NCBI GenBank assembly: GCA_963700045.1
Contig: CAVOWK010000012.1
Coordinates: 294,853 to 358,852, forward strand
Reading direction: 5' to 3'
Source of the DNA: RPQJ01 sp963700045
Lineage (GTDB): Bacteria > Pseudomonadota > Gammaproteobacteria > Steroidobacterales > Steroidobacteraceae
Length of the DNA stretch: 64,000 bases
Positions 28,395-37,054 of this stretch are shown here, one piece after another. Within the stretch, counting starts at the first letter, position 1; the number at the start of each line of letters is the position of its first letter. A program made the position numbers and the translations under genes. Under the pieces are notes generated by a model. The model saw nothing but the letters and a program-made list of their open reading frames with translations, did not search any database and was not told where the DNA came from.

Positions 28395-29120
28395 ATGCCG
28401 CTCGGACGTTTTCTCGAAATCAGTCTCGCGGCAACCGACGTCGCAGAGTCGCTCGCGTTTTACGAGTCGCTTGGTTTCGTGCAGGCGTCGGTCGGCGAAA
28501 CGTGGCCGCATTCGTATGCCGTGGTGACGGATGGCCGGCTCTGCCTCGGCCTGCATGGACTGGACTTCGAAAGTCCGCTGCCGACCTGGGTTGCGCCCTC
28601 GCTGCGCGAGCGACTCGTCACGCTCGCCCGGCTCGGCGTGACCATCGAGGAAGCGCAACTCGACGATCTCTCGCTGCACCAGGCGCTGTTGCGCGATCCC
28701 TCGGGACAGCCGCTGCGGCTGCTCGAGGCCCGCACATTCTCGCCTCCCGCGCTGTCACCTGCGCATTCGAGCAGCCTGGGCTATTTCGAGGAATTCGCGA
28801 TCGCAACACGCGACCTCGGTGTCGCCAGCGCGTTCTGGGAAAGCATGGGGTTCGTAGCCTTCGAGCCGGTGCTGCAGCCGTTGCCGAAGGTCGTCGCCTC
28901 GAGCAGCGATCTCAACGTCGGGCTATTTGCAATCGATCTGCCGGCTCCGGTGCTGGTCTTCTCCGACGCCACGATGCAGGAACGGATCGCGCACTTGCGC
29001 GATCGCGGTCATCGCTTCGCGAAACGCCTGCCGCGCGAACTCATGGCGATGGGCGCGGCGATGCTCGAGGCACCGGAAGGGACGCGGCTGCTGTTGCTCA
29101 CGGAACCGCCGGCGGAGTGA
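28395..29120 (+). CDS. VOC (glyoxalase/bleomycin-resistance) superfamily protein
   Basis: This 241-residue protein consists of two VOC repeats. The first is at about residues 1–115 (FLEISLAATDVAESLAFYESLGF). The second is at about 125–240 (YFEEFAIATRDLGVASAFWESMGF). Metal-ligand positions are not well conserved by eye, and no substrate can be assigned. It likely shares a transcript with hemH. The 3' end overlaps the convergent YceI gene by 23 bases. Confidence 0.8.
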   Translation: MPLGRFLEISLAATDVAESLAFYESLGFVQASVGETWPHSYAVVTDGRLCLGLHGLDFESPLPTWVAPSLRERLVTLARLGVTIEEAQLDDLSLHQALLRDPSGQPLRLLEARTFSPPALSPAHSSSLGYFEEFAIATRDLGVASAFWESMGFVAFEPVLQPLPKVVASSSDLNVGLFAIDLPAPVLVFSDATMQERIAHLRDRGHRFAKRLPRELMAMGAAMLEAPEGTRLLLLTEPPAE

Positions 29121-29862
29121 TCGCGCCGGGCAACGACGCCGCGATTTCGAAGCGGATCTCGAGCGTGTCCGCGACCTGGATGGCGCCGCCAGCGACCGAG
29201 AACGGCGTCATGCCGAAGTCGGTCTGGTTCAACCGCAACTCACCGCGCGCGATCACGTCGGTCGCGGTGCGCTCGACGATGACCGGGATTTCCTGCTCAC
29301 GCTCGACCCCTTTCAACGTCACCGCAATGCGGACCACGGGTTGCGGCCACGCGCCGGACGCGGCCGCCGAGCGCAGTGTGATGGCGGGGAAATGCTCGCC
29401 GTCGAGTACTTCGGTCCGCAGCATGTTGCGGCGCGTGCCGGCCCTCGCGTCATCCGGCACCGGTGCAGCGAACTCGGGGCCGGCAGCGGCGCGCCCTTCG
29501 GGCAGGTCCACGTCGAAGCGTTCGACGGGCAACGTCAGCTCGAACGAGGAGTCCGCCGGCCTGCTGCCGAGCCAGACGGTGCCAGCCTCGTCCGCCGACG
29601 TGATGACGTGGTCGTGACCTAGCTTTGCGAGTGGTCCGGCCCGGCGGACGACGACGGTGACGACGGTCCGCTCCGGGTCGACCTGAAACCTGCGCGTGCC
29701 CGCATGTGTCGTCGTCGCTGCGGAACCCTCGGACTGCGACTGCGAGGCATTCGCGGAGGGCGGCGGCGCCGTGGTCGAACGGCAACCGGCCAGGATTGCG
29801 GGCGCCGCAAGAACGGCGCAAAGGGTTGCGCGTGCCGCGTCTTTGCGCGCGTTTGCTACCAT
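29098..29862 (-). CDS. YceI-family lipoprotein
   Basis: This 254-residue predicted lipoprotein (lipobox AILAGC) has a Ser/Thr/Gln-rich linker and then a YceI lipocalin-like domain (about residues 60–245). YceI proteins bind long isoprenoid chains in a beta-barrel. HDHVITSADEAG, FPAITLRS and a C-terminal RFEIAAS strand are visible. It is divergent from the b561–YceI pair with only 29 bases between start codons, so its promoter must extend into the neighbouring coding region. Confidence 0.8.
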   Translation of the reverse strand: MVANARKDAARATLCAVLAAPAILAGCRSTTAPPPSANASQSQSEGSAATTTHAGTRRFQVDPERTVVTVVVRRAGPLAKLGHDHVITSADEAGTVWLGSRPADSSFELTLPVERFDVDLPEGRAAAGPEFAAPVPDDARAGTRRNMLRTEVLDGEHFPAITLRSAAASGAWPQPVVRIAVTLKGVEREQEIPVIVERTATDVIARGELRLNQTDFGMTPFSVAGGAIQVADTLEIRFEIAASLPGAITPPAVP

Positions 29863-29891
29863 GGATGGATCATCCCACAGGAAGTCGCTCC

Positions 29892-30440
29892 ATGCCCCTG
29901 CGCAATACCGCGGAAGCCTACGGCAGTCTTGCCAAGTTCCTGCACTGGGCCATCGTGCTGCTGATCGTGCCGCAGTACTTCCTCGCTGAAGCCGCCGATG
30001 AATTGCCGGACGGTATCGAGAAGCTGCAGATCCTCAACTGGCACAAGTCACTCGGCATGCTGGTTCTGCTGCTGGCCCTGGTGCGAATCGGCTGGAAAGT
30101 CATGAACCGCGGCCTGCCTGGCCCCATCGGCGAACCGTGGCAGCGCAAGGCAGCGGCGGCCGGCCACGGTCTGCTCTACCTGCTGATCCTCGCCCAGCCG
30201 ATTTCCGGCTGGGCCATGTCGTCGGCCGCCAATTACCCGGTGACCCTCTTCGGCTGGTTCCAGTTCCCCGCGCTGGTCGCCGAGAACCATGACCTGCACG
30301 AATCGCTCGAGGAGGTGCACGAGGTGCTCTTCTTCCTGATGGTCGCGGTGGCGGCAGTGCACATCCTCGCGGCGCTCTACCACCACTTCCTGCTGAAGGA
30401 CGGCGTGCTCCGGCGCATGTCGCCGTTCTCCCGTCCATAG
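29892..30440 (+). CDS. Cytochrome b561
   Basis: This 182-residue di-haem inner-membrane cytochrome of the bacterial b561 type has four membrane helices. Probable haem-ligand histidines are in KFLHWAIV, NWHKSLGM, AAGHGLLYLL and VHILAALYHH. It passes electrons between quinone and partners such as YceI. An AGGA ribosome-binding site sits nine bases before the ATG. It is co-transcribed with the YceI gene two bases downstream. Confidence 0.9.
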   Translation: MPLRNTAEAYGSLAKFLHWAIVLLIVPQYFLAEAADELPDGIEKLQILNWHKSLGMLVLLLALVRIGWKVMNRGLPGPIGEPWQRKAAAAGHGLLYLLILAQPISGWAMSSAANYPVTLFGWFQFPALVAENHDLHESLEEVHEVLFFLMVAVAAVHILAALYHHFLLKDGVLRRMSPFSRP

Positions 30441-30442
30441 GC

Positions 30443-31036
30443 GTGAACACGCGTCGCTGCGTCGGCAGCATGGTGTTGCTGATGGCTCTCGCATTGGGGC
30501 CCGCGGCACCCGACGCGAGTGCGGCGGCGATTGCCTGGACGGTCGATCCGGCGCGCAGCCAGCTGACGTTTCATCCCCGTCTCGCAGGCGGCGAGTTCGC
30601 GGGCCGCTTCGAGCGTTTCGCAGCGACGATCCGCTTCGACCCGGCCGATCTCGCCCATTCCAGCCTGCTGGTCGTCGTCGACCTGCTCGGTGCCCGTACC
30701 GGCGACACCGATCGCGATACTGCATTGCAAGGCAGCGACTTCTTCCAGACCATACGCTGGCCCAAGGGCACGTTCACCAGCACCGGGATCAGGTCGTTGG
30801 GTGACGGCAGGTTCGAGGCCATGGGCAGACTGACGCTGCGCGACGTCACACGAGACGTTCGCGTCCAGTTCCGCTTCGACCCGGCCGCGCCAGCCGGGGG
30901 CGCTGCGCGCATGATCGGCGCATCGAACCTCCGGCGCCTCGAGTTCGGCGTGGGCCAGGGCGACTGGCGCAGCACCGAATGGCTCGACGATGCAGTGCGG
31001 GTCGAATTCGACCTCGCACTGCGCGCCGCACGCTGA
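30443..31036 (+). CDS. Periplasmic YceI-family protein
   Basis: This 197-residue secreted protein has a signal peptide (LLMALALGPAAPDASA) and a full YceI domain (WTVDPARSQLTFHPRL to the end). It starts with GTG two bases after the b561 stop, the common cytochrome b561–YceI pairing. It may carry a quinone- or isoprenoid-type ligand for the cytochrome. A second YceI protein is encoded on the opposite side of b561. Confidence 0.87.
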   Translation: MNTRRCVGSMVLLMALALGPAAPDASAAAIAWTVDPARSQLTFHPRLAGGEFAGRFERFAATIRFDPADLAHSSLLVVVDLLGARTGDTDRDTALQGSDFFQTIRWPKGTFTSTGIRSLGDGRFEAMGRLTLRDVTRDVRVQFRFDPAAPAGGAARMIGASNLRRLEFGVGQGDWRSTEWLDDAVRVEFDLALRAAR

Positions 31037-31144
31037 CGCGGTACGCGCCACTAGGCAGGCGGCGCAGGGGAAACGGGCATAGAATTCCTGCCTGCTGCGG
31101 AAGCTGGCAGCGTCTTCACCACCATACGCGACGGGGTGTCCCAT

Positions 31145-32344
31145 ATGTCATTGCGTTCCACTGCGGTTGATGCGCGCCTGGCGCTGGCACTCGCCGTCGG
31201 GCTCGCGCTCGCCGGATGCCAGAAGAAGCAGGAACAGGCTGCCACGGACGCTGTCGCTCCGGCGGCAACGACGGCGTCGGAAACCCTCGAAGGGCAGGTC
31301 GACATCGTCGCATGGCCCGGTTACCTCGAGCGCGGCGCAACCGACAAGAACTACGACTGGGTGACCCCGTTCGAGCAGGACACCGGTTGCAAGGTGAACA
31401 TCAAGACGGCGGGCACGTCGGACGAGATGGTCTCGCTGATGACGCAGGGCGGCTACGACCTGGTCACGGCTTCGGGCGACGCGTCGCTGCGCCTGATCCG
31501 CGGTGGCACCGTACAGCCGATCGACGTCGCGCGCGTTCCGAGCTTTGCCAACGTCGACGAGCGCCTCAAGCAGGGCGCCTGGCATTTCGTCGACGGCAAG
31601 AATTACGGCACGCCCTACCAGTGGGGTCCGAACGTGCTGATGTACAACACGAAGGCGTTCCCGACCGCGCCGAAGTCGTGGTCGGTCGTGTTCGAGGAGC
31701 AGAAACTCGGTGACGGCAAGAGCAACAAGGGCCGCGTGCAGGCCTACGACGGCCCGATCTACATCGCGGACGCCGCGCTCTACCTGATGGCTAAGAAGCC
31801 GGAGCTCGGCATCAAGGACCCCTACGAACTCAACGAGGAGCAGTACGCGGCCGTGCTCGACGTCCTGCGCAAGCAGCATCCGCTGGTGCACCGCTACTGG
31901 CACGACGCCAACGTCGCCGTGCAGGACTTCACCAATGAAGGCGTCGTGGCCTCGGGCTCCTGGCCGTTCCAGGTCAACACCCTCGTCGCGAACAAGCAGC
32001 CGATCGCGAGCGTCATTCCCGTTGAAGGTGCGACGGGTTGGGCCGACACCACCATGCTCGCCGCCAACGCGAAGCACCCCAACTGCGCGTACAAGTGGAT
32101 GGAGTGGTCGCTGAACGCCAAGGTGCAGGGCGACGTCGCTGCCTGGTTCGGCTCGGTGCCGGCCGTGCCGGCAGCGTGCAAGGGCAATGCGCTGCTGACG
32201 GACACGGGCTGCGCCACCAACGGCTTCGACAACTTCGACGAGATTCACTTCTGGCGCACGCCGGAAGCCGCGTGCAGCACGGGCACGTGCGTGCCTTACA
32301 GCCGCTGGGCGACCGATTACGTCGCGGTGATGGGCGGCCGCTGA
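31145..32344 (+). CDS. ydcS: Putrescine/spermidine-type ABC transporter substrate-binding lipoprotein
   Basis: This is a 399-residue solute-binding protein with a lipobox (LALAGC). It belongs to the PotD/YdcS group (VDIVAWPGYLE, YDLVTASGDAS, TPYQWGPNVLMYN). An aromatic-acidic cleft consistent with polyamine binding is seen (WGPN, GSWPFQVN, NFDEIHFWR). Four cysteines near the C-terminus (NGFDNFDE flanks) may form disulfides. The start is taken at ATG 31145; a GTG nine bases upstream is possible. It is the first gene of a five-gene ydcSTUVW-like operon. Confidence 0.88.
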   Translation: MSLRSTAVDARLALALAVGLALAGCQKKQEQAATDAVAPAATTASETLEGQVDIVAWPGYLERGATDKNYDWVTPFEQDTGCKVNIKTAGTSDEMVSLMTQGGYDLVTASGDASLRLIRGGTVQPIDVARVPSFANVDERLKQGAWHFVDGKNYGTPYQWGPNVLMYNTKAFPTAPKSWSVVFEEQKLGDGKSNKGRVQAYDGPIYIADAALYLMAKKPELGIKDPYELNEEQYAAVLDVLRKQHPLVHRYWHDANVAVQDFTNEGVVASGSWPFQVNTLVANKQPIASVIPVEGATGWADTTMLAANAKHPNCAYKWMEWSLNAKVQGDVAAWFGSVPAVPAACKGNALLTDTGCATNGFDNFDEIHFWRTPEAACSTGTCVPYSRWATDYVAVMGGR

Positions 32345-32411
32345 CCGGAGGAACAGGTCTCGAGCACGCGGCATTCCACGGGGGATGCCGCGCGCCGAAC
32401 CCACAGTCGAC

Positions 32412-33434
32412 ATGACCCCAGCGATCGAACTGCGCGCAACTCGCCGCGCCTTCGGCTCCGTCGTTGCGCTCGATTCCGTGTCGCTGACGATCGCACCCGG
32501 CGAATTCTTCGCCCTGCTCGGCCCCTCGGGCTCGGGCAAGACCACGTGCCTGCGACTGATCGCGGGCTTCGACCAGCCGGACAGCGGCACCATCCTGCTC
32601 GACGGCGAAGACGTGACCAACACGCCGCCGTTCGCGCGCAACGTCAACACGGTGTTCCAGGATTACGCGCTGTTTCCGCACATGACCGTGGCGGAGAACG
32701 TCGCGTACGGATTGCGGGTGCGCGGCATTGCCGCAGCCGAGCGCGCGCAGCAGGCCGCCGCGATGCTCGACCTCGTCCGGCTCGGCGAATTCGGCGCGCG
32801 TCGGCCGCACCAGCTCTCCGGCGGACAGCGTCAACGCGTGGCGCTGGCCCGCGCCCTGATCAACCGCCCGAAGGTGTTGCTGCTCGATGAGCCGCTCGGT
32901 GCGCTCGACCTCAAGCTGCGCGAGGAAATGCAGGCGGAACTGAAGGGCCTGCAGCGGCGTCTCGGCATCACGTTCGTGTTCGTGACGCACGACCAGGGCG
33001 AGGCATTGAGCATGGCGGATCGCGTCGCCGTGTTCAGCCAGGGCCGCATCGAGCAGCTCGACACGCCGCGTGAACTCTACAATCGGCCGCAGACCGCTTT
33101 CGTCGCGGGTTTCGTCGGCAGCGCCAACGTGGTCGGGCGTGAAGCCGCGCAGGTCCTGACTGGCCGTGACCGTGCCTTTGCGATCCGGCCGGAACTGATC
33201 GACCTCCTCGCAGCGGGCGAGCCGGCAGCGGACGGGGACGTCCAGTGCGCTGGCGAAGTCGTCGACGTGCTCTATCACGGCGCGAGCAGCCGATTGCGCG
33301 TCAAGGTGGACGAGCGCACGACGCTGGCCGTGGCCCGGTCCGAGTCCGCCGGCGGTGGTGTCCAGGGCCTCACGGCTGGCGCACGCGTGCGTCTTGCCTG
33401 GCGGCCCGATCACGCCGTCCCGTTGCAGGACTGA
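32412..33434 (+). CDS. ydcT: Polyamine ABC transporter ATP-binding protein (PotA/YdcT type)
   Basis: This 340-residue ATPase has Walker A GPSGSGKTT, Q-loop QDYALFPHMTV, signature LSGGQRQR, Walker B LLLDEPLGALD and the H-loop VTHDQ, with a C-terminal TOBE domain (about 265–340). It powers the two permeases that follow. The start at 32412 (MTPAIELRATRRAF) is preferred to an upstream in-frame ATG at 32385. The next gene starts two bases after its stop. Confidence 0.92.
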   Translation: MTPAIELRATRRAFGSVVALDSVSLTIAPGEFFALLGPSGSGKTTCLRLIAGFDQPDSGTILLDGEDVTNTPPFARNVNTVFQDYALFPHMTVAENVAYGLRVRGIAAAERAQQAAAMLDLVRLGEFGARRPHQLSGGQRQRVALARALINRPKVLLLDEPLGALDLKLREEMQAELKGLQRRLGITFVFVTHDQGEALSMADRVAVFSQGRIEQLDTPRELYNRPQTAFVAGFVGSANVVGREAAQVLTGRDRAFAIRPELIDLLAAGEPAADGDVQCAGEVVDVLYHGASSRLRVKVDERTTLAVARSESAGGGVQGLTAGARVRLAWRPDHAVPLQD

Positions 33435-33436
33435 CC

Positions 33437-34345
33437 ATGGCCGGTCGCGCTGAATTTTCGCTGCAGGGCCGCCAGGCGTTCTACTTCGCGTTGCTGCTCG
33501 CCCCGCCGCTGCTCTGGCTCGGCATCGTCTACCTCGGCTCGCTGCTCACGCTGCTGCTGCAGAGCTTCTATGCGATCGACGAGTTCACGGCGCGCATCGT
33601 GCCGGAGTTCACGCTGGCGACGTACCGGCAGCTGCTCACGCAACCTGCGCACATCGACATCATCGTGCGCACGCTGCTGATGGCGGCCGCCGTCACGCTG
33701 GCTGCGGCGGTCATCGCGTTTCCGGTCGCGCTGTACATGGCGCGCTACGCGGGACCACGGACCAAGGCGTTCTTCTATGTGGGCGTGATGCTGCCGATGT
33801 GGACCAGCTACCTCGTCAAGGTCTATGCGTGGCGCCTGATCCTCGCCAAGCAGGGCATCGCGAGCTGGGGCTTCGAGCACCTCGGCCTCATGGGTGCACT
33901 GGACAAGGCATTGGCGGTGCCGGTCGTCGGCGGACCGTCGCTGGCCTCGTCGTACATCGGCATGTTCGTCGTCTTCGTCTACATGTGGCTGCCGTTCATG
34001 ATCCTGCCGCTGGCGGCGGCCCTCGAGCGGGTACCCGCGTCGCTGCTGCAGGCCTCGGCCGATCTCGGCGCCAGGCCGGGCCAGACGTTCCGCAACGTCG
34101 TGCTGCCGCTCGCCCTGCCCGGACTCGCCGCCGGCTCGATCTTCACGTTCTCGCTCACGCTCGGCGACTACATCATCCCGAGCGTGGTCGGCGCGCCGGG
34201 CTACTTCATCGGCATGATGGTTTACCAGCAGCAGGGCACCGCCGGCAACCTGCCGCTCGCCGCCGCGTTCTCGGTGGTGCCGATCGTGCTGATCGGCCTG
34301 TACCTGATGCTGGCGAGGCGGCTGGGGGCGTTCGATGCGCTCTGA
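33437..34345 (+). CDS. ydcU: Polyamine ABC transporter permease, PotB/YdcU type
   Basis: This 302-residue inner-membrane permease has six predicted helices and the EAA-like coupling loop LLQASADLGARPGQTF, which docks on the ATPase. Its position between the ATPase and a second permease matches potABCD and ydcSTUV operons. Its 3' end overlaps the next start by 11 bases. Confidence 0.92.
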   Translation: MAGRAEFSLQGRQAFYFALLLAPPLLWLGIVYLGSLLTLLLQSFYAIDEFTARIVPEFTLATYRQLLTQPAHIDIIVRTLLMAAAVTLAAAVIAFPVALYMARYAGPRTKAFFYVGVMLPMWTSYLVKVYAWRLILAKQGIASWGFEHLGLMGALDKALAVPVVGGPSLASSYIGMFVVFVYMWLPFMILPLAAALERVPASLLQASADLGARPGQTFRNVVLPLALPGLAAGSIFTFSLTLGDYIIPSVVGAPGYFIGMMVYQQQGTAGNLPLAAAFSVVPIVLIGLYLMLARRLGAFDAL

Positions 34346-35159
34346 GCAACCGCGCCGTCCGTCGTGGGAACGCCCCTCGTTGTTCACCAGGGTGATGGCG
34401 GCAGCCGGCCTGGCGTTCCTGCACGCGCCCGTCTGGGTGATCGCGCTGTATGCGTTCACTACCGAAGACCGCACGTACCAGTTCCCTCCGCCCGGATTGA
34501 CGCTGCACTGGTTCGAAGTGGCTTTCGCCCGCGACGACATCTGGCAGTCGATGCGGCTCTCGCTGCTGGTCGCCTCCGCGGCCACGCTTCTCGCCATCGT
34601 TCTCGGCACGCTGGCCGCATTCGCGCTCGCCCGTCGCACGTTCAGCGGCAAGGAGTCGATCACGCTGCTGTTCGTGCTGCCGATCGCGCTGCCTGGCATC
34701 CTCACCGGCCTTGCCTTGCTCGCTGGCATGCGGACGATCGGACTCGAGCCCGGTTTCTGGACCATCGTCGCGGGTCACGCGACGTTCTGCCTCGTCATCG
34801 TCTACAACAACGTCGTCGCGCGCCTGCGCCGCATCCCGCCGAGCTGGGTCGAGGCCTCGATGGACCTCGGCGCGCGCGGTCACCAGACCTTCCGCTACGT
34901 GCTGCTGCCGCAGATCGCCACGGCGCTGCTGGCGGGCGGCATGCTGGCCTTCGCGCTGTCGTTCGACGAAATCATCGTCACGCTGTTCACGGCCGGGCAC
35001 GAACGCACCCTGCCGATCTGGTTCTACAGCGAACTGTTCCGGCCGCGCGAGCGGCCCGTCACCAACGTCGTCGCGGTCGTCGTGATCCTCGTGACGCTCG
35101 TTCCGATCCTGCTCGCGTACTACCTGACGCGGCCGGACGAGCAGTCGCAGGGAAGCTGA
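34335..35159 (+). CDS. ydcV: Polyamine ABC transporter permease, PotC/YdcV type
   Basis: This is the 274-residue second permease with six helices and the coupling loop WVEASMDLGARGHQTF. It pairs with the preceding permease to form the membrane channel. Its start lies inside the upstream gene. The operon continues after 40 bases with an aldehyde dehydrogenase, which supports putrescine as the transported substrate. Confidence 0.92.
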   Translation: MRSEQPRRPSWERPSLFTRVMAAAGLAFLHAPVWVIALYAFTTEDRTYQFPPPGLTLHWFEVAFARDDIWQSMRLSLLVASAATLLAIVLGTLAAFALARRTFSGKESITLLFVLPIALPGILTGLALLAGMRTIGLEPGFWTIVAGHATFCLVIVYNNVVARLRRIPPSWVEASMDLGARGHQTFRYVLLPQIATALLAGGMLAFALSFDEIIVTLFTAGHERTLPIWFYSELFRPRERPVTNVVAVVVILVTLVPILLAYYLTRPDEQSQGS

Positions 35160-35199
35160 CGCGTCGCACTGTTCATCAACATTCCCGAGAGGCGGACCC

Positions 35200-36624
35200 A
35201 TGCAAACCAGACTCCTGATCAACGGCAAGCTCGTCGCAGGCGAAGGCAAGGTCGAGGACGTGCTGAACCCGGCGACCGGCAAGGTGCTGGCCCGGGTGCC
35301 CGAGGCCTCGCGCGGACAGGTCGACGCGGCCGTCAAGGCGGCCGATGCCGCGTTCCAAGGCTGGGCTCGCACCCCGCCGAAGGACCGTGCGTACCTGCTG
35401 CTGAAACTGGCCGATCGCATCGAGGCCGACGGCGCTGCGTTCGCCAAGGTCGAATCGCTGAACTGCGGCAAGCCGCTCGCGGCTGCGCTCAACGACGAGA
35501 TCCCCGCGATCGCCGACGTGTTCCGCTTCTTCGCCGGAGCGTGCCGGACGATGACCGGTGCCGTCGCAGGCGAATACCTTGCCGGGTTCACCAGCATGAT
35601 TCGCCGCGATCCGATCGGTGTCGTTGCCTCGATCGCGCCGTGGAATTACCCGCTGATGATGGCGGCCTGGAAGCTCGGTCCGGCGCTCGCGGCGGGCAAC
35701 ACCGTCGTGCTGAAGCCTTCCGAACAGACGCCGCTCACTGCGCTGAAGCTCGGCGAGCTGCTGGCGGAAATTTTCCCGGCTGGTGTCGTGAACATCGTCT
35801 GCGGCCGCGGCCGCAGCGTCGGCGCGCCGCTCACGCGGCACCCGAAGGTGCGGATGATTTCACTGACCGGCGACGTCGCGACGGGCGGCAGAATCCTCAT
35901 GCAGGCCGCGGACGGCATCAAGCGCACGCACCTCGAGCTCGGCGGCAAGGCGCCCGTGATCGTGTTCGATGACGCGGACGTACAGAGCGTCGTGGAAGGC
36001 GTGCGCACGTTCGGCTACTACAACGCGGGCCAGGACTGCACGGCCGCCTGCCGCATCTATGCGGGGGCGAAGGTTTACGACAGGCTCGTCGCCGATCTCT
36101 CGAGCGCGGTCAGCACGATCAAGACCGGGTTGCAGACGACGAAAGGCGTCGAGATGGGCCCGTTGATCAGCGCGGAGCAGCGCGACCGCGTCGCGGGCTT
36201 CGTCAAGCGCGCGCAGCGTCAGCGGCACATCGAGATCACCGCGGGCGGCAACGCCGGCACCGGCGGCGGTTTCTTCTTCGAACCGACGGTCATCGCCAAC
36301 GCGCGGCAGACCGACGAGATCGTGCAGCGTGAAGTGTTCGGGCCGGTGGTATCGGTCACGCGCTTCAAGGACACCGACGACGCCGTGCAGTGGGCCAACG
36401 ACTCGGAATACGGCCTTGCCTCGTCAGTGTGGACGCAGGACGTCGGCAAGGCGATGACCGTGGCGTCGCGCCTGCAGTACGGCTGCACCTGGATCAACAC
36501 GCACTTCATGCTGGTGAGCGAGATGCCGCACGGCGGGCTGAAGCGCTCCGGCTACGGCAAGGACCTCTCGGCGTATGCGCTCGAGGATTACTCGGTCGTG
36601 CGGCACGTCATGGCGAAGCTTTAG
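35200..36624 (+). CDS. patD: Gamma-aminobutyraldehyde dehydrogenase
   Basis: This 474-residue ALDH matches the YdcW/PatD type. It carries APWNYPLMMAAWK, the catalytic Glu in LELGGKAPVIVF, the catalytic Cys in AGQDCTAACR, and the C-terminal MPHGGLKRSGYGKDLS. It oxidises 4-aminobutyraldehyde, from putrescine transamination, to GABA. Co-location with the polyamine ABC genes matches the ydcSTUVW arrangement of E. coli. GAGAGGCGGACCC precedes the ATG as a plausible ribosome-binding region. GABA produced here could feed the gabD-type enzyme at 24.5 kb, though no transaminase gene is visible. Confidence 0.9.
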   Translation: MQTRLLINGKLVAGEGKVEDVLNPATGKVLARVPEASRGQVDAAVKAADAAFQGWARTPPKDRAYLLLKLADRIEADGAAFAKVESLNCGKPLAAALNDEIPAIADVFRFFAGACRTMTGAVAGEYLAGFTSMIRRDPIGVVASIAPWNYPLMMAAWKLGPALAAGNTVVLKPSEQTPLTALKLGELLAEIFPAGVVNIVCGRGRSVGAPLTRHPKVRMISLTGDVATGGRILMQAADGIKRTHLELGGKAPVIVFDDADVQSVVEGVRTFGYYNAGQDCTAACRIYAGAKVYDRLVADLSSAVSTIKTGLQTTKGVEMGPLISAEQRDRVAGFVKRAQRQRHIEITAGGNAGTGGGFFFEPTVIANARQTDEIVQREVFGPVVSVTRFKDTDDAVQWANDSEYGLASSVWTQDVGKAMTVASRLQYGCTWINTHFMLVSEMPHGGLKRSGYGKDLSAYALEDYSVVRHVMAKL

Positions 36625-36882
36625 TCCCTGCTCACAGGGGGTTAGGCGGCTAACCTCGCCAGGTCCGCACGACATGCAATGTGAAAGCCACGAATCTGTC
36701 ACAGCACCGTCCTGCTTCGAGGCGCACGATGCTTGCGTCAGGCCAGCCGCTCCCCCAGGGTGCGCCTGACTCAGGCCGAGAGGCAGCATCAGCCAATAGA
36801 TGGCAGCAGGGACGGATGCATTAAGTCCTCGACGCCGACCGCACACCGGAGCAGGAATCCCCCTCCTGCTCCGGTTTTTTTT
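36625..36882 (+). ncRNA. Candidate small RNA or long 3' UTR with C-rich loops
   Basis: No credible gene lies after the aldehyde dehydrogenase. A stem GTCAGGC/GCCTGAC (36737–36743 with 36764–36770) encloses a loop with CTCCCCC at 36750–36756. The region ends in a strong terminator whose loop is also C-rich (ATCCCCC). Short dyads CCCTG/CAGGG and GTTAG/CTAAC occur right after the stop codon. It could be an independent sRNA with C-rich seed loops or a processed 3' UTR. No promoter was identified, so the 5' end is unknown. Confidence 0.4.
36845..36882 (+). terminator. Strong Rho-independent terminator
   Basis: A perfect 12-bp stem ACCGGAGCAGGA/TCCTGCTCCGGT, with a seven-base loop ATCCCCC, is followed by an uninterrupted run of eight T (counting the last stem base). 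It can end the ydcSTUVW-patD transcript or a separate small RNA. Confidence 0.92.
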
Positions 36883-37054
36883 GGCTCAAGCACCAAGTCA
36901 TGCTGGTCTGGTGCGGGAACGGCGGCAAAAAGCAGACTTTCCCGTGCTTCCGAGTTCGGCCAAGCGGTCAGATCTCGCTTCCCGGGCGACTCACGTGTTT
37001 TCGGTCCACATCACCCGCTGCACCTTCCCAAGCCCTCGTCTTGTCTAGCGCTGA
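36883..37054. other. Intergenic spacer with no recognised feature
   Basis: This stretch between the terminator and the converging peptidase gene has no credible coding frame, terminator or repeat that I can support. Confidence 0.5.
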
